Assembly (NCBI RefSeq): GCF_932274485.2
Contig: NC_065886.2
Span: forward strand, 13,839,501-13,903,500
Direction of reading: 5' to 3'
DNA from: Patella vulgata
Lineage: Eukaryota > Mollusca > Gastropoda > Patellidae
Length of the DNA stretch: 64,000 bases
The notes below the pieces were generated by a model. That model saw nothing but the letters and a program-made list of their open reading frames with translations, made no database searches and was not told the origin of the DNA. The translations under genes were made by a program, and so were the position numbers. Positions 25,549 to 37,078 of this stretch are shown here, piece after piece (the stretch's first letter is position 1; each line of letters starts with the position of its first letter).

Positions 25549-25864
25549 AAATGAAATGAGGTTTAACGTCGTCCTGCTGTTCCACTCTGACTGCATATGG
25601 GCATACGCCATGCAGTGTGCTGTGAGGGAAATTTCACCCAGACAGCGGTGCTATGGCCTAGTCTTATATCAAATTCCAACATCGAATTTTGTCCCATCCA
25701 AATGACTAGACAGCTTTCCTTGCCAAGCCCTCCATCCTACAGCACTGAAAAGGGGAAATCATGCCAGAAAATCCTGATGAACTGTCTCGTCCAAAACCGA
25801 GAGCGAACCGACAACCTCCCAGCTAACGAGACAGATTCTTACTCACTTAGCCACCGTGGTTCCC
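25549..25864 (-). mobile_element. SINE-B, full length but diverged
   Basis: From AAATGAAATGAGGTTTAACG to the head ACTCACTTAGCCACCGTGGT. A central deletion joins CAAATTCCAAC to CGAATTTTGTCCC. The 147-residue frame at 25597-26040 is mostly this element. Confidence 0.85.
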
Positions 25865-27422
25865 ACTACATGTCACAGCTTGGACATGCAAAATTTGATA
25901 CCAATATTGAGAGATCATTTTTTACTGTTCTATACTCTTTTCTAATGATTGAAAAATCAAAATTAGAATTCTTTCGACAATATGAATTGCAATACAAGGT
26001 TGCATATAACGATCATTTGGTACTCTGTATCGCTACCTGAATTGTGTATTGCTAGATGCCCGGTTGTCAGTTTTATTATAAGTAATATTGTTGCTTCAGG
26101 TTTTCTTAAATTAGCATGTAGCACATGTCTTCAAGATATAGCTTCAGAGACTAACAAACAACACAGAATTTTATGTAAATCTATAATAATTAATATTCTC
26201 ATTCAATTTTTGTTCAAATCAATACCTGTACATTGAAACGTTCCAACAAAATCAAGCCTCTTCAGACAGGTTAAGAATTGAAAAGTTGCTCAATATTTTT
26301 AGTACATTATCTAGGTAGTTTCATCATCTAATTCATTGGGGAAATTTCTGGTCATAGGTGGAAAATGGAATCGTGGGAGGGTAGAATTTAATCTATAAAA
26401 GTAACACAAGTTTGTCTGAGTTTTTTCATGTAAGAATATCAAAGTTCTTCTATTCACAGTTCTAATAGTTTGGGGATAAATAGATGGGATTTTTATTCTT
26501 TGAATAACAAAAAAGAAATCACCCTCATTATGAAATGTCATTTATCACTGTGGAACTCTACATAAAAATCTAAAAGGTTTCATGATTAATAACTCATAAA
26601 TTCATATTCCAATAAATTTCCATGATAATTTCTACCCATGCGGAAGATATGCAATTCTCGCCTGAAAAAAGGAAAATAAAAATTCAATGTTCCATTTCGT
26701 CTGTCGTATTTGCCACCTCGTGATGATAAAAGAGGTATAGCTTACGACGAGCGGAAAAATCTCATCAATATTGAACCCGTACACTTAACAGAATTATAAA
26801 CATGCGAACAGCACTGCTAATATTTGCCGTAAAGTTAATCAATAAATCGAGGATATTGATTGGAGGAAAGCTGGCTGCGGAATAGGACAATTAAAAGCGT
26901 TTAGAAGATTTTATATGAGATAATTAGTACCGTGAAGTAGGGGGTCCTGTTCAAGTGTTTGTCAAACGACAAATTAATTAAATATACACAGATAAAAATG
27001 ATAAAACAGCCACACACAGCCTGTCCGACATTTAGGCAGAAATATATTGAAAAACTAGAGTAGTGTCAATTCTTCTCTCCTTATCCAATTTATCAAACAT
27101 CAAATAATAAATAATGAAGTTTAAAGAAAATGCAGTCTATGATTGACTTGTAAACTACATGGAAGTTTGACCCAAAGAGACTCAGGATCAACTTGCAGCG
27201 AACCAATAAATTTGATTTTAAATTATGAGGTTGTCTGTTATTTAATGGATGAATTAATGTACATTTGTGACCAGGTTGGACCATTATGACTTTATCTTTT
27301 CTCCAGACAATATTAAAAGTAATGTGTATAAATAAAACACATTACATACATGTAGCACTGTTGATCAATCAATCATAAACAGCAATAAGTACATGCACAT
27401 ACATGTAAGCATGCCAATAAGA
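25865..27422. other. Non-coding stretch
   Basis: No repeat copy or exon is recognised. Confidence 0.5.
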
Positions 27423-27437
27423 CATTAGTGTAATATA

Positions 27438-27714
27438 GAGAGAGAGAGAGAAATGGGGTTTAACGTCCACTCGACACAAACTAGGTCATTTCGGGACTAA
27501 CATATGGTTTAATTCTATTTCAATAACTCGCTTGCGCGTAGGGGTCTTTAGCAGTGGGAGGAAGCCGGAGGACCCGGAGAAAACCCACAAGGTTGGACAG
27601 GCGACCCTACTCCTTGTCACGTACAACCGGGGATTCGAAACCACGCCAGTCGACTCAATGACAGACTTTATGATACAGCGCACGCACGCTAACCATTCAG
27701 CCATCCAACCCCCC
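27438..27714 (-). mobile_element. SINE-A copy 9, full length, 15-bp TSD
   Basis: The perfect duplication CATTAGTGTAATATA occurs at 27423-27437 and 27715-27729. On the minus strand it begins with the tRNA-like head GGTTGGATGGCTGAATGGTT (A box), then box B GGTTTCGAATCCCC, the core CTCCGGGTCCTCCGG, and the 3' end ACGTTAAACCCCATTTCTCT. This is the best reference copy of the family here. Confidence 0.96.
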
Positions 27715-27740
27715 CATTAGTGTAATATACATGTATGTGG

Positions 27741-28019
27741 AGAGAGAGAGAAATGGGGTTTAACGTCCACTCCACTCGACACAAACTAGGTCATTTCGGG
27801 ACTAACATTTGGTTTAATTTTATTTCAATAATTTGCTTGCGCATAGTGGTCTTTAGCAGTGGGAGGAAACCGGAGGACCCGGAGAAAACCCACGAGGTTG
27901 AACAGACGACCCTATTCCTTGTCACATACAACCGGGGATTCGAAACCACGACAGTCGACTCAGTGACAGACTTTATGATAAAGCGTGCGCACTCTAACCA
28001 TTCAGCCATCCAACCCCCC
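27741..28019 (-). mobile_element. SINE-A copy 10, full length, 12-bp TSD
   Basis: ACATGTATGTGG flanks it at 27729-27740 and 28020-28031. It is a separate insertion a few bases from copy 9 in the same orientation. It carries a small CCACT duplication near the tail (CCACTCCACTCGAC). Confidence 0.95.
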
Positions 28020-28360
28020 ACATGTATGTGGACTTACAATGTATAGCGTAAGGAGTATGTCAAAGCATCTGGAAATTAAGATCTGCAATCACATTTTTAA
28101 AATTACATACATTTAAGCCGATTCAATCCCTTGATCAAACTACAATATTGTGAAAATTGAATCGCTAAAAGTAATATCAGTCAAACAGTGATTCAAGTCG
28201 GTTCAGTATTTAAAAAGTTATGATAAATTGAAAGTTTTGTAGCATTTTGGCCACAGAAGATAAAAATATGCCTACACCAACTATAATAATTATGTCCATT
28301 TCTTGAGCACCAAATCCATCCATCTTGAGCATTAAGTAAAATCTTAAAATGGGCCTTCTT

Positions 28361-28724
28361 TTAAAGATACATTTTTGGAGATTGGATAAAGAGTTGGCAG
28401 TTCTCACTATATAGTTAAAAACTAGATAATGTACATGTAAAGGGAATTTGCTGAAAATTTCAGTCAAATTGATCCACTCTGAACCGAGATTTTAGCGAAT
28501 GAATTTTCGGTACGATAAAAAACCATAAATCTTTATTATCCATTTCATGACTAAATAATGAATGGAAGTCGAACAGCAAATCGGAACCTAATCCAATAAA
28601 CATCGCAGGCTAGCGATGACATCGAGAGTTGATTATGGTTTGGATATGTTATTTAATGTCTAATGTCAGGCCTCAAGAAAGACCTGAAATAGGCAGATTT
28701 AGCTCTTGCATAATGTATGTTTAA
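28361..28724 (+). mobile_element. TTAA-bounded MITE, copy 2
   Basis: Left end TTAAAGATACATTTTTGG, right end CTTGCATAATGTATGTTTAA. The interior shares GGCTAGCGATGACATC and GAGTTGATTATGGTTTGG with copy 4. GTACATGTAAAGG replaces the GTAAAGG of copy 4. No coding capacity. Confidence 0.85.
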
Positions 28725-29170
28725 TATCTAGCTGGGAGATTATCCAATGTTCACGTTTTGGTTTTGTTTTTTTAATTAATTAATAAATTCCAGTCCATTT
28801 TAGCGTGGATTAAGGCTGTGATAAAATAGATACACATGTATTGTCTAAAAAATGAAAATGGCTACCAGCAGCTCTATTTTTTAATAAAACAGAATAGCAT
28901 TGTATTGGGATTTCATCTTAATCCAATTCTATTCTTTAACTCAATAGATATTTTCGTCTTTGATAGACAAAATATTTAGAATATTCTGAAATAATTTCTC
29001 CAGGGAATTAATTAGACAGAATAATAAAGTATAAAAAAGATGTACACAGATCTAATTCGAATACTTTTTACTTTATTCCTGGGGGTTATTGATGTACATA
29101 AGAGCTCATATAACCTCTCTAGATCGTAATTTGGACTGTTTCATATGTGGATTTCACTGCATTCATCTGT
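28725..29170. other. Non-coding stretch
   Basis: AT-rich. It ends with TTTCACTGCATTCATCTGT, an isolated near-perfect piece of the 35-bp satellite of 450-1436. Confidence 0.5.
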
Positions 29171-29364
29171 CAGTGGTCTTAACGTGTGAGATTTTGATCA
29201 TATGATCTATCATTGAGTCAAGTGTGATGGTTTTAATCCCAAGCTTGTATGGCCAATCTTGTGTGTTTTTCTGGTTTACTCCTACTGCTAAAGAACAATG
29301 AACCATGTTAGTCCTAAAATAACCTAGGTTGTGTTGAGTGGACATTAAACTCTCTCTTTCTCTG
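29171..29364 (+). mobile_element. SINE-A copy 11, plus orientation, diverged
   Basis: Head-side GATCTATCATTGAGTCAAGT, box-B-like GTTTTAATCCCAAGCTTG, then CCATGTTAGTCCTAAAATAA and the tail GGACATTAAACTCTCTCTTT. Confidence 0.8.
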
Positions 29365-30123
29365 CCTCAAATCTCTGGAATAATAACTTCATCTGAGTAA
29401 ACTTTGAAAACACTGCCTTATTATCTATTTCACGCAATTCTGCACTTGTGTCAGTTTGACATTGTAAATATTTCTGGCAATAACCTCTTGCCAAACAAGC
29501 CGTACTGGTCACAGATTAAGATTCTGTAAATAACGAAATAAAACTATGCGTCTATACATAATGCTATTCACGAGAGACAATACAATCTTTGTCCGGTAAT
29601 AATGTACGATAATAATCGTATCTTTCATCTAACGAAAAGGTTGAACACAGTGACAGCTTATTTTGACACCCTCATAATCAAATTTGCTAAATTGATACAA
29701 ATTTGTTTACAATCAATGTCGCATTTTACAGAATGCTGGTGAAACAAATTGCAGTCAGTTTTTGTAACACCTTTCATGTGCTGTAATGATTCCAACTTGT
29801 GAAAATGTAATAAATACTAAATTTACTCATTTCTTTTCCAGCGATTCTCCAATTGTAATTGAGTTACACTTTGCTTTATTTGTTTCTAATTCTAACCGAA
29901 TTTAGGCTGCAAGGCGATCTTCACATTCCTTTCTCTGTTAATGTAAAAATTTGTTAATAAAAAAGTGAATGTTAAAAGCTTCTGAACTGATCAAGAAAAT
30001 GTCACCAATTTGCCACCTGGATAGCTGACCGAAGAAAAATGCAATACTAATGGCGATGATTTAAATTTTGTATAAATTTGGAAATGATCCAGGTTAATCA
30101 AGACAGGATATTTATGTGGATAG
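29365..30123. other. Non-coding stretch
   Basis: Unique AT-rich DNA; nothing recognised. Confidence 0.5.
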
Positions 30124-30177
30124 TGGAGCCGTGGTGGCTCAGTGAGTAAGGTGCTGGTTCGCTAACACGAAGGTCCC
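30124..30177 (+). mobile_element. SINE-B head fragment
   Basis: GGAGCCGTGGTGGCTCAGTG with AGTAAGGTGCTGGTTCGCTA is a clean tRNA-like head. It ends at GAAGGTCCC and is joined directly to MITE sequence. Confidence 0.8.
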
Positions 30178-30432
30178 ATAATCAACTGGTTAGACCATTG
30201 GATAGCTGAGATTTAAAACACCCACAAGATTTAAAAATATAATGATAAAATAGACATAGCCTGGATTGTCACAAACAAACAATTTACACTACATCCTAAA
30301 ACAGTCATAACTTCTCTCCAAATGAAGTAATTTGACTGAAAATTTCAATATATCATTTTTCATATCTATTTTGGAACTATTATACCAAGAACGGTCAGAT
30401 CTTTACCTAAATTTTACATAATGCATCTTTAA
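30174..30432 (-). mobile_element. TTAA-bounded MITE, copy 3 (inverted, truncated)
   Basis: It ends ATTTTACATAATGCATCTTTAA, with AGAACGGTCAGATCTTTACC before it, the complement of the family's left end. It begins mid-element (CATAATCAACTGG) where it abuts the SINE-B head, so one breakpoint has fused two truncated elements. Confidence 0.75.
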
Positions 30433-31450
30433 TTGTGTAATGATCTTATTAAACTTCTGATCAGTCTTCACAATGCCGGCAATATTTAGCAATAATTTCA
30501 GGTTTTACAGTAATGAATTTTGGCACAAATTCTATATCGGTGTTTTGTACCATCTTTCTGCACTACTAATTTCATAGTAGACATTCAATTCTTTTGAAGA
30601 AAAAAAGGTTTTCCAGCTACTTTAACTGGTTGGACCTGATGGATTTGGTAAGTGATTTAAATTGGTGTGAAAACTTGGTCGAGCTTTAACAACAAAAAAA
30701 AATAAATTCTTAGCCTGCAGGCTTGGTCAATCTAGATCATCGCCTGGTTTGAAAGTTCTCTCTCGTATAATCCTTGTACGTGTTTTACGAGAAAAGAATT
30801 AGCAGTGTCGATGAATTACAACTAGGTTTCACTTGGTTTCCTGCTAATTACACACATAGCGGCAGAATGATAAGCGAGAATGGACCTACAAGGTTCCTTC
30901 AGGCTAACCTGGACGCATTTCTAGACACAAAAGCTTTGACAAAAATCCAATAATCATGGAAATAAAGAAAAATGGGCTAGTTTGTAGAGGATGAAACTGT
31001 AAACGTTACTTGTAATAGTAGACAGGTATATTGGATTTGACAATTCATTTTATTTTACACTCCCAAACATGTTCGTTATTTTTTAAAAATATATTAGAAA
31101 AATAGAATAAGTTGTGACAATCTTTATACCAATATTTGTGAGTGTCATTTATTTGTCTGTCTGTTCAGGGTCCGGCTAAACTACATGTAGGGCCGTCCCG
31201 AGGCTGAAATTTGGTGTATAGGGGTAGCTTTGACCAGGGAGTACCCATAGGCCTGGTGCTGCACCAGGTCAAACGTAAGTACGATATAAAATTGAGCATG
31301 ATTGTCTCCTTATCACTTTATTTTGATCTGTTAATCTTTTCAAAAGGAATGAAGAAATTTATCTTTAAAGTCTCTGGTCGGTGTTTGAGGGATTTCTAAT
31401 CCATTCGAAACTACTATATTCTGGAAGTTGAATCGTTCATTTCTGTTCAA
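30433..31450. other. Non-coding stretch with a palindrome
   Basis: Unique DNA. CCTGGTGCTGCACCAGG (31252-31268) is a perfect 17-base palindrome, nested in a wider TTTGACCAGG ... CCAGGTCAAA inverted repeat (31220-31274). Confidence 0.55.
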
Positions 31451-31707
31451 GAGAGAACGAGAAATGGGGTTTAACGTCCACTCGACTCATTTTGGGACTA
31501 ACACATGGTTTATGTTTATTTCAATAATTTGGTTATGCGTAGGGATCTTTAGCAGTGGGAGGGAACCAGGGGACCTGGAGAAAACCCACGAGGTTGGACA
31601 GGCGACCCTACTCTTTCTTGTCACGTACCAACGAGGAATTGAAACCATACCAGCTGACTCAATGACAGACATTATGATGCAGCGCCATAACCCCCCCCCC
31701 CCCCCCC
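31451..31707 (-). mobile_element. SINE-A copy 12
   Basis: GAGAGAACGAGAAATGGGGT through GAGGTTGGACAGGCGACCC and box-B-like GAGGAATTGAAACC, then ATGCAGCGCCATAAC and a 17-base C run that replaces the end of the head. Confidence 0.87.
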
Positions 31708-33570
31708 GTTCCATTTAGTACCTACAACTACAAAGATATGATGAATTGAAAATATGTCAATATTTAGCATCCTCTACAGTCGATGTAGACGAGATATGGT
31801 AAAAACAACATAGTTCTACCTACAAACTCCTCTAAAATCTTTTTAATTTGATTCAATAAAAGCTGTGAAAATCGTGAGAATATCTAGCTACTGTTTTTAA
31901 TTTAATTTGGTTTTAGTGCTGATTAAGGCTTTTACTTTTACAGTTCCGAATTCAAGGTAAGAATTTTACAGATTTAATAGAGTAGAAAAATGAGAGATTT
32001 TATAATATTCTGATCATATACAGATTTTTTTTTTTTTTTTGCTAGTGTTAAAGTCTTATGATATAAATCAATTCAAATAGATATCTGCCATCCCATGAGA
32101 TTTCCTCTAATGCTGACTTCTAAGAAATCTCCCATGCAACCTGTCCGTTTTTATAATTAAATCGCAGTAGGGTGAGGAAGGGTATGTTTACTCTTTCTAA
32201 CACCACCGTATACGATCAAGCGTAACAACCAGCAGATATTCTCCATCATGCCTCCAGTTTCATCCGTGATAACAGACTTCATCATTTAATTACTACACTA
32301 GCCATTTAATGAAATCAGACCCGAATGCCAGCCACCTTTTTTAGTGAGTGAATCGGAGTAAAATCTAGCTTAATGCAAGTGTAATTTCTACTCCGTATTC
32401 GCAAAGACAAATAGATCTTGATTCATCATCTCTTTGTCTAAGTGGATCAGTTTACACCATACAACCATTTACAAAATGAAGAAATTAGTCAATAATCAAT
32501 GTATAAAAAAAATCTTACAAAAATAGCAGCTAATATTGAATTTCAAATATCACATTGATCTAGATGTTTTGTTAATGGTGGAACAGAAGATTTCACAAGT
32601 TAACAACTTGATAACAGTATTTAGGACACAAACCACACACCAAAAGAATACCCTTGTTTCAAAATTTCCACCCTGCGGCTGTTTGAACTATAGCCTTCTA
32701 TTTCATGATTGGTGGGAGATGGGGGCAAATAATTCTGCACGAGAAGACTTTACCACTCTGAATTTCTTGCTCAGGACTAAATGAACAATCTCACTAAGTT
32801 GGGAAAAGGAATATGAAAATCTCTGAGCTGTAGAGCTTTGGTTTCAGTGACATTAACAGTAACAATAGTTGTGTGATCCTCATTTTTAATACGGTTCTTC
32901 ATTGAACAATCTAAGCAACTTTTGGAACTCTGATCTGTATTTTTTCATGTATTACAAGAATTGTGAACAGACAAATGGACAGACAGATGGATGGGCAGCA
33001 GGTTTACTGGACATGGATGACTATAATATAGTACCATATCAAATGTGGACATATAAAAATGACAATTTATTTGTTATCACAGAGCTTCTTATGCAAATGA
33101 AATGAACCAACAACTTCTCTTTGTTCATGTTATTACCTATTTATATAATATTCTTTATTTAATTCAATAACTGGATAATACTATTATTCCTTTACTTAGA
33201 CAAGGTGTTTTGTTGTCCTCTATTTACACCCCCAATTACGAGTCTCTTATCCATTGATTACGACATTAGAGTTATCTTCCTTGGTTTAGCCTGTGATTAA
33301 AAATTTCAGAGATTTATATCCTACTCAAACCGCAGGCCTGGAAATAACGATTTCAATTATAATGGACCCTTTGAGCTCGACAACCATGTATACTAAAAAA
33401 TATATCAAGAAAAACACAGAAAATAGACAAATCTGTGTCAGACAAAATGACAGACAGCCAAAGAATTGCATCTGACACAGTCTAAATCTGTTCCCGATAT
33501 TGTCATACCATGTACAGTATGTGCCTTATTTCCTGTCTTCCTCCAACAGCTTTAACAGTGAACAAAGTAA
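31708..33570. other. Non-coding stretch
   Basis: Unique. ACAGACAAATGGACAGACAG at 32966 is a short simple repeat. Frames at 32536-33475 have no domain. Confidence 0.5.
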
Positions 33571-33843
33571 CCTTTAAAAACGGCAACCATTTTTAGAATC
33601 TGGGAGCTCTTAACATTGTTCTGGGATGAACTAATAAACAGTGTAAAATATGACCTTTACAAGCTGCAACCATTTTTAGAATCTGGGAGATCTTAGAATT
33701 GTTCTGGGATGAACTAATAAACAGTGTAAAATATGACCTTGACAAGCTGCAACCATTTTTAGAATCTGGGAGATCTTAGCATTGTTCTGGGATGAACTAA
33801 TAAAAATCCCTTTTATAGTGTACAATATGACCTTTAAAAACAG
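33571..33843. repeat. 83-94 bp minisatellite, left part
   Basis: Units start at about 33571, 33654, 33737 and 33831 and contain CAACCATTTTTAGAATCTGG, TTGTTCTGGGATGAACTAAT and AAAATATGACC. The array resumes at 34388 after an inserted element. Confidence 0.9.
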
Positions 33844-34387
33844 TGTGATATAATACATAACTCTTATTTATTAAAAAGATATTTTAATACTGGACAACAT
33901 ATTTACAGGTACATAATAACATCATTTGGTTGGGTGAAGTTACGTCTAGCTATAGCTGCTTCCCCTCGGCCTCACAGGACCCCTCCGGGAGACCTCTCAG
34001 CCTCTACGGGCCTCTCTTGTCCCTCCTTTGTACCCTTCCCTGCCTGCTTGTAAACTAGGCTTTTTATATCGGTTAAGGCACGCCATAGTTAATACCATTC
34101 GTAATCAGAACAATGAAAAGTAATTATTAAGATTCACACATCTTAGCTCAAGACAAAAGGTGTCAATACGTGTTAAGCCTGAATCTTATACCATATAGAC
34201 ACTCCGAGTATACATGTTTGTACAATCCATTAAATCTTACATAATATTATTTCAACAACCTACACCTGATATAGATTAAATCTTACAATTAATCTGTCAC
34301 TTAATATATGTCTAAAATTGATTTACAAATAAAATATGAATTAAGAATACAATATTGAAATTTAGAGCCCAAATGATATTGTATTAC
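33844..34387 (-). mobile_element. Solo LTR of a retrotransposon (fossil)
   Basis: A 544-bp insert within the minisatellite is flanked by the 5-bp duplication AACAG (33839-33843 and 34388-34392). Its ends are TGTGATA and TATTACA, the TG...CA ends of an LTR. Read on the minus strand it has a TATA-like GATATAAAAAG (about 34061-34070), a GC-richer middle, and an AATAAA polyadenylation signal (33867-33872) before the end. No internal region or second LTR is present. The superfamily is unresolved; a 5-bp duplication fits Gypsy, Copia or BEL. The intact duplication argues that it is not very old. Confidence 0.75.
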
Positions 34388-34680
34388 AACAGCAACCATT
34401 TTTAGCTGCTCTTAGAGATCTTAACATTATTCTGGGATGAACTAATAAAAATCCTTTTACAGTGTACAATGCGACCTTTACAATCATCAATGGTTTCTAG
34501 AATCTGTTGGGCTTGGATACTGTAACATTTTCTTTTGATGAACCAATAAAATCGCTTTTACAGTGTATGATATACATGTAAATGTAACCTTTAAAAGCAG
34601 TGATGATTTTTAGAACCTGTTGCTTTTAGATATTCTAACATTGTTCTGGGATGAACTAATAAAAATGACCCACAGTTAAA
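34388..34680. repeat. 83-100 bp minisatellite, right part
   Basis: Three further diverged units (CAGCAACCATTTTTAGC, AGTGATGATTTTTAGAACC, TTCTGGGATGAACTAATAAA) continue the array interrupted at 33843. One unit carries an inserted ATACATGTAAATG. Confidence 0.85.
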
Positions 34681-35164
34681 AGGTTCATAGAAAAACATAG
34701 CATAGATTACTATAATAAAAGATAATATAGTATGTTGTTAATAAATTACACACTGTAACATAATACAATAGTTTGTAAATTCCAATATGTGATTAAATTC
34801 ATCAATAAAGAAGTTCTTAGATGACATTAGGTCAATAACTGTAACCTTACTTTTATAGACAGTCACATTGTTTATTAGTATCGCTTCAAATCATTCATAT
34901 CAGAACCATTTTTCCCATCCTACTATAATGAGAAAGTCGATTATCAGTATCTTTGATCCACTAGAACAACACAGAGTGGGTGGTGTCCATGACAGGGTTT
35001 TAACCAGAATTATCAACATTTCATAAGTTGTTAATTGTTAACCAAAGTTTAAACTACATGTACTCTCACCTATTGCTTATATATAAAGATTCTGAATCTG
35101 ATTAATAATTTGAGATCTTTTAGCACAAGGAAATAATTGATAGTACTGATATTTTGATAAAATA
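34681..35164. other. Non-coding stretch
   Basis: Nothing recognised. Confidence 0.5.
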
Positions 35165-35166
35165 TA

Positions 35167-35504
35167 TGAGGGCTGGTTGAAAAGTTCTAAGCCTACAAAG
35201 AGTAGTAGATCAATTGGGTTGTAATAAACTTTTGCAACCAACAAGTACATTCATTGAATGAAAATAGACACAGAAACTGCAGCTGTAGCTTTATTGTTGT
35301 CTTCATACCAGACCATCTTGTGAACCTACCCATTGAAATCACCACATATTGCCAAAACTAGCTATAGGGCAGTCATAAAGTACCTGCAACTGAAAGGGCT
35401 AACCCCAGATACCTCAAAGGGGAGTATGTAGAAAACTAAATGGAAAACATTTACTTCGTACAGGTCTTTCACAGATAGGCTTAGAACTTTTCAGCCAGCC
35501 CTTG
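35167..35504. mobile_element. Mariner-like deletion derivative
   Basis: Terminal inverted repeats of about 28 bp: GGGCTGGTTGAAAAGTTCTA with AGCCTAC on the left, and the complement of GGGCTGGCTGAAAAGTTCTA with AGCCTAT on the right. A TA lies at each flank (TATATGAGGG, CCCTTGTA). The 340-bp length leaves no room for a transposase, and no D,D residues can be read. The superfamily is judged from end style and TA flanks. Confidence 0.8.
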
Positions 35505-35540
35505 TAATTTGTATTAATAAGAAGAAAGTCTGTGATGTCG

Positions 35541-35655
35541 GGCCAGTCGTCCTAAAGAAGGGGCCTACTCAGGACAGACAGTCTTCCTAAAGCAGGCCTG
35601 CTCAGCACAGCCAGTCTTTCTATACTAGACCTACTCAGCGCAGACAGTGTTATTT
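35541..35655. repeat. ~40-bp repeat, three copies
   Basis: Units around CCAGTCGTCCTAAAGAAGGG, ACAGTCTTCCTAAAGCAGG and CCAGTCTTTCTATACTAGACC, each followed by CCTRCTCAGSRCAG. Confidence 0.75.
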
Positions 35656-35812
35656 ACTTCAGACATATTGTTCTAGGATCATACATGAGGAATGCTAGGA
35701 GGAAGCATTACAGACAGCAACACTGCCACCAACTGTTCACTATTGTCAAGGGTTCATTTACATCTGTAGACTGGTGGGTTTCAATTTCATTTTTCCAACC
35801 ACTATATCTGAA

Positions 35813-36140
35813 AATGAAATGGAGTTTAACGTCCTAATGTTCTGCTCCGATTTGGCTAATAAAGACAGGCATACCGGTACGCCATACAGTGAGCTATGAG
35901 GGAAATTTTGCCCCGACAGCAGCACTACAACCTACTCTTATATCAAATTCCAACTGCCAAGGGATCTTTTACACAGGACCTTGGTTTTTTGAGGCACCCA
36001 AACAACTAACAGCTGTATTTGTCAGACCCTCCTTCCTGATCCACTAAGAAGGGGAAACCATGATGGAAAATCGCAATGAACTTTCTTGGTCGACACCACA
36101 ACCTCCAGGCCATCGAGCCAGTGTCTTACTGACTTAGACT
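35813..36140 (-). mobile_element. SINE-B copy, diverged
   Basis: AAATGGAGTTTAACGTCCTA through CGACAGCAGCACTACAACC, CTGCCAAGGGATCTTTTACA and the head CAGGCCATCGAGCCAGTGTC. Confidence 0.87.
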
Positions 36141-36425
36141 CACTTACTAAATGTTTTAGTAATCAAGCTTTTTTCTGACTTTTTTTCATTATGTGTGATA
36201 CAAGATATTCTTATTTCTAGACCAGTATTGTATTACAATTACTATTGATCCAGGAGGTGTAAATTCAAACTCTTATGTACATAAAATCTGCTTGAATTTG
36301 GTTATTTTTTCTTCTATTACATGTTGCTCCATTGGAAAGCAAAATCATTATGTAAACATGTCCTAATTACTTTCAGTTACATTTATTCAGTTATGAAATC
36401 CCTCCTGAGAAACTCTGAAAAACAG

Positions 36426-37078
36426 GGAGAGAGAGAGTGAGAAATGGGGTTTAATGTCCACTAAACACAAACTAACTAATTTCGGGTCTAACATGGTAAA
36501 TTTTATTTCATTAATTTGCTTGCGCATAGGGGATCTTTAGCAGTGGGAGGAAACCGACGAACCAGGAGAAATCCAACAAAGGTTGGACAGGCGGCCCTAC
36601 ATTTACGAGCGGAGAATCGAAAAATGAAATGAAATGAAATGGAGTTTAACGTCCTACTGTTCTGCTCCTAACCTGGGCTAATGAAGACGGGCATACGCCA
36701 TACAGTGTGCTACGAGGGAAATTTTGCCCGGACAGCAGCACTACGGCCTACTCTTATATCGAATTCCAACTGCCAAGGGATCTTTTACGTGCACGCCAAT
36801 GTGTACACGGGACCTCGGTTTTTTCGTCCCATCCGAACGACTAGACAGCTATCCTTGTCAGCCCCTCCGTCCTGCATCACTGACATGGGAAAACAACGCC
36901 GGAAAATCTGGATGAACTTTCTCGGCTAATGCAGGGATCGAACACCCGACCTCCAGGCTAGCGAGCTAGCGTCTTACCCACTTAGCCACGTGATCCCCCG
37001 GAGAATCGAAACCACGCTTCTTGACTCAATGACAGACCTTATGATGCAACGCGCATGTATTAACCATTCGGCCACCAA
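36426..37078 (-). mobile_element. SINE-A copy 13, split by a SINE-B
   Basis: The SINE-A 3' half (GAGAGAGTGAGAAATGGGGT to GGAGAATCGAAA, 36426-36622) resumes at 37000 (GGAGAATCGAAACCACGC) and ends with the head TTAACCATTCGGCCACC. Box B is the target duplicated by the inner element. Confidence 0.93.
36623..36999 (-). mobile_element. SINE-B inside SINE-A, 12-bp TSD
   Basis: GGAGAATCGAAA at 36611-36622 and 37000-37011 flanks a near-consensus full-length SINE-B. It runs from the (ATGAA)n tail AATGAAATGAAATGAAATGG to the head CTTAGCCACGTGATCCCCC. It inserted into the box B of a SINE-A, so it is younger than that copy. Frames at 36681-36929 are element sequence. Confidence 0.95.

Noticed and set aside
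27486-28046. Pairs of similar frames on both strands suggesting a duplicated small gene
   Set aside because: They are frames inside two SINE-A insertions with separate TSDs.
36681-36929. 82-residue frame similar to frames at 17040, 25597 and 42504
   Set aside because: All are SINE-B sequence.
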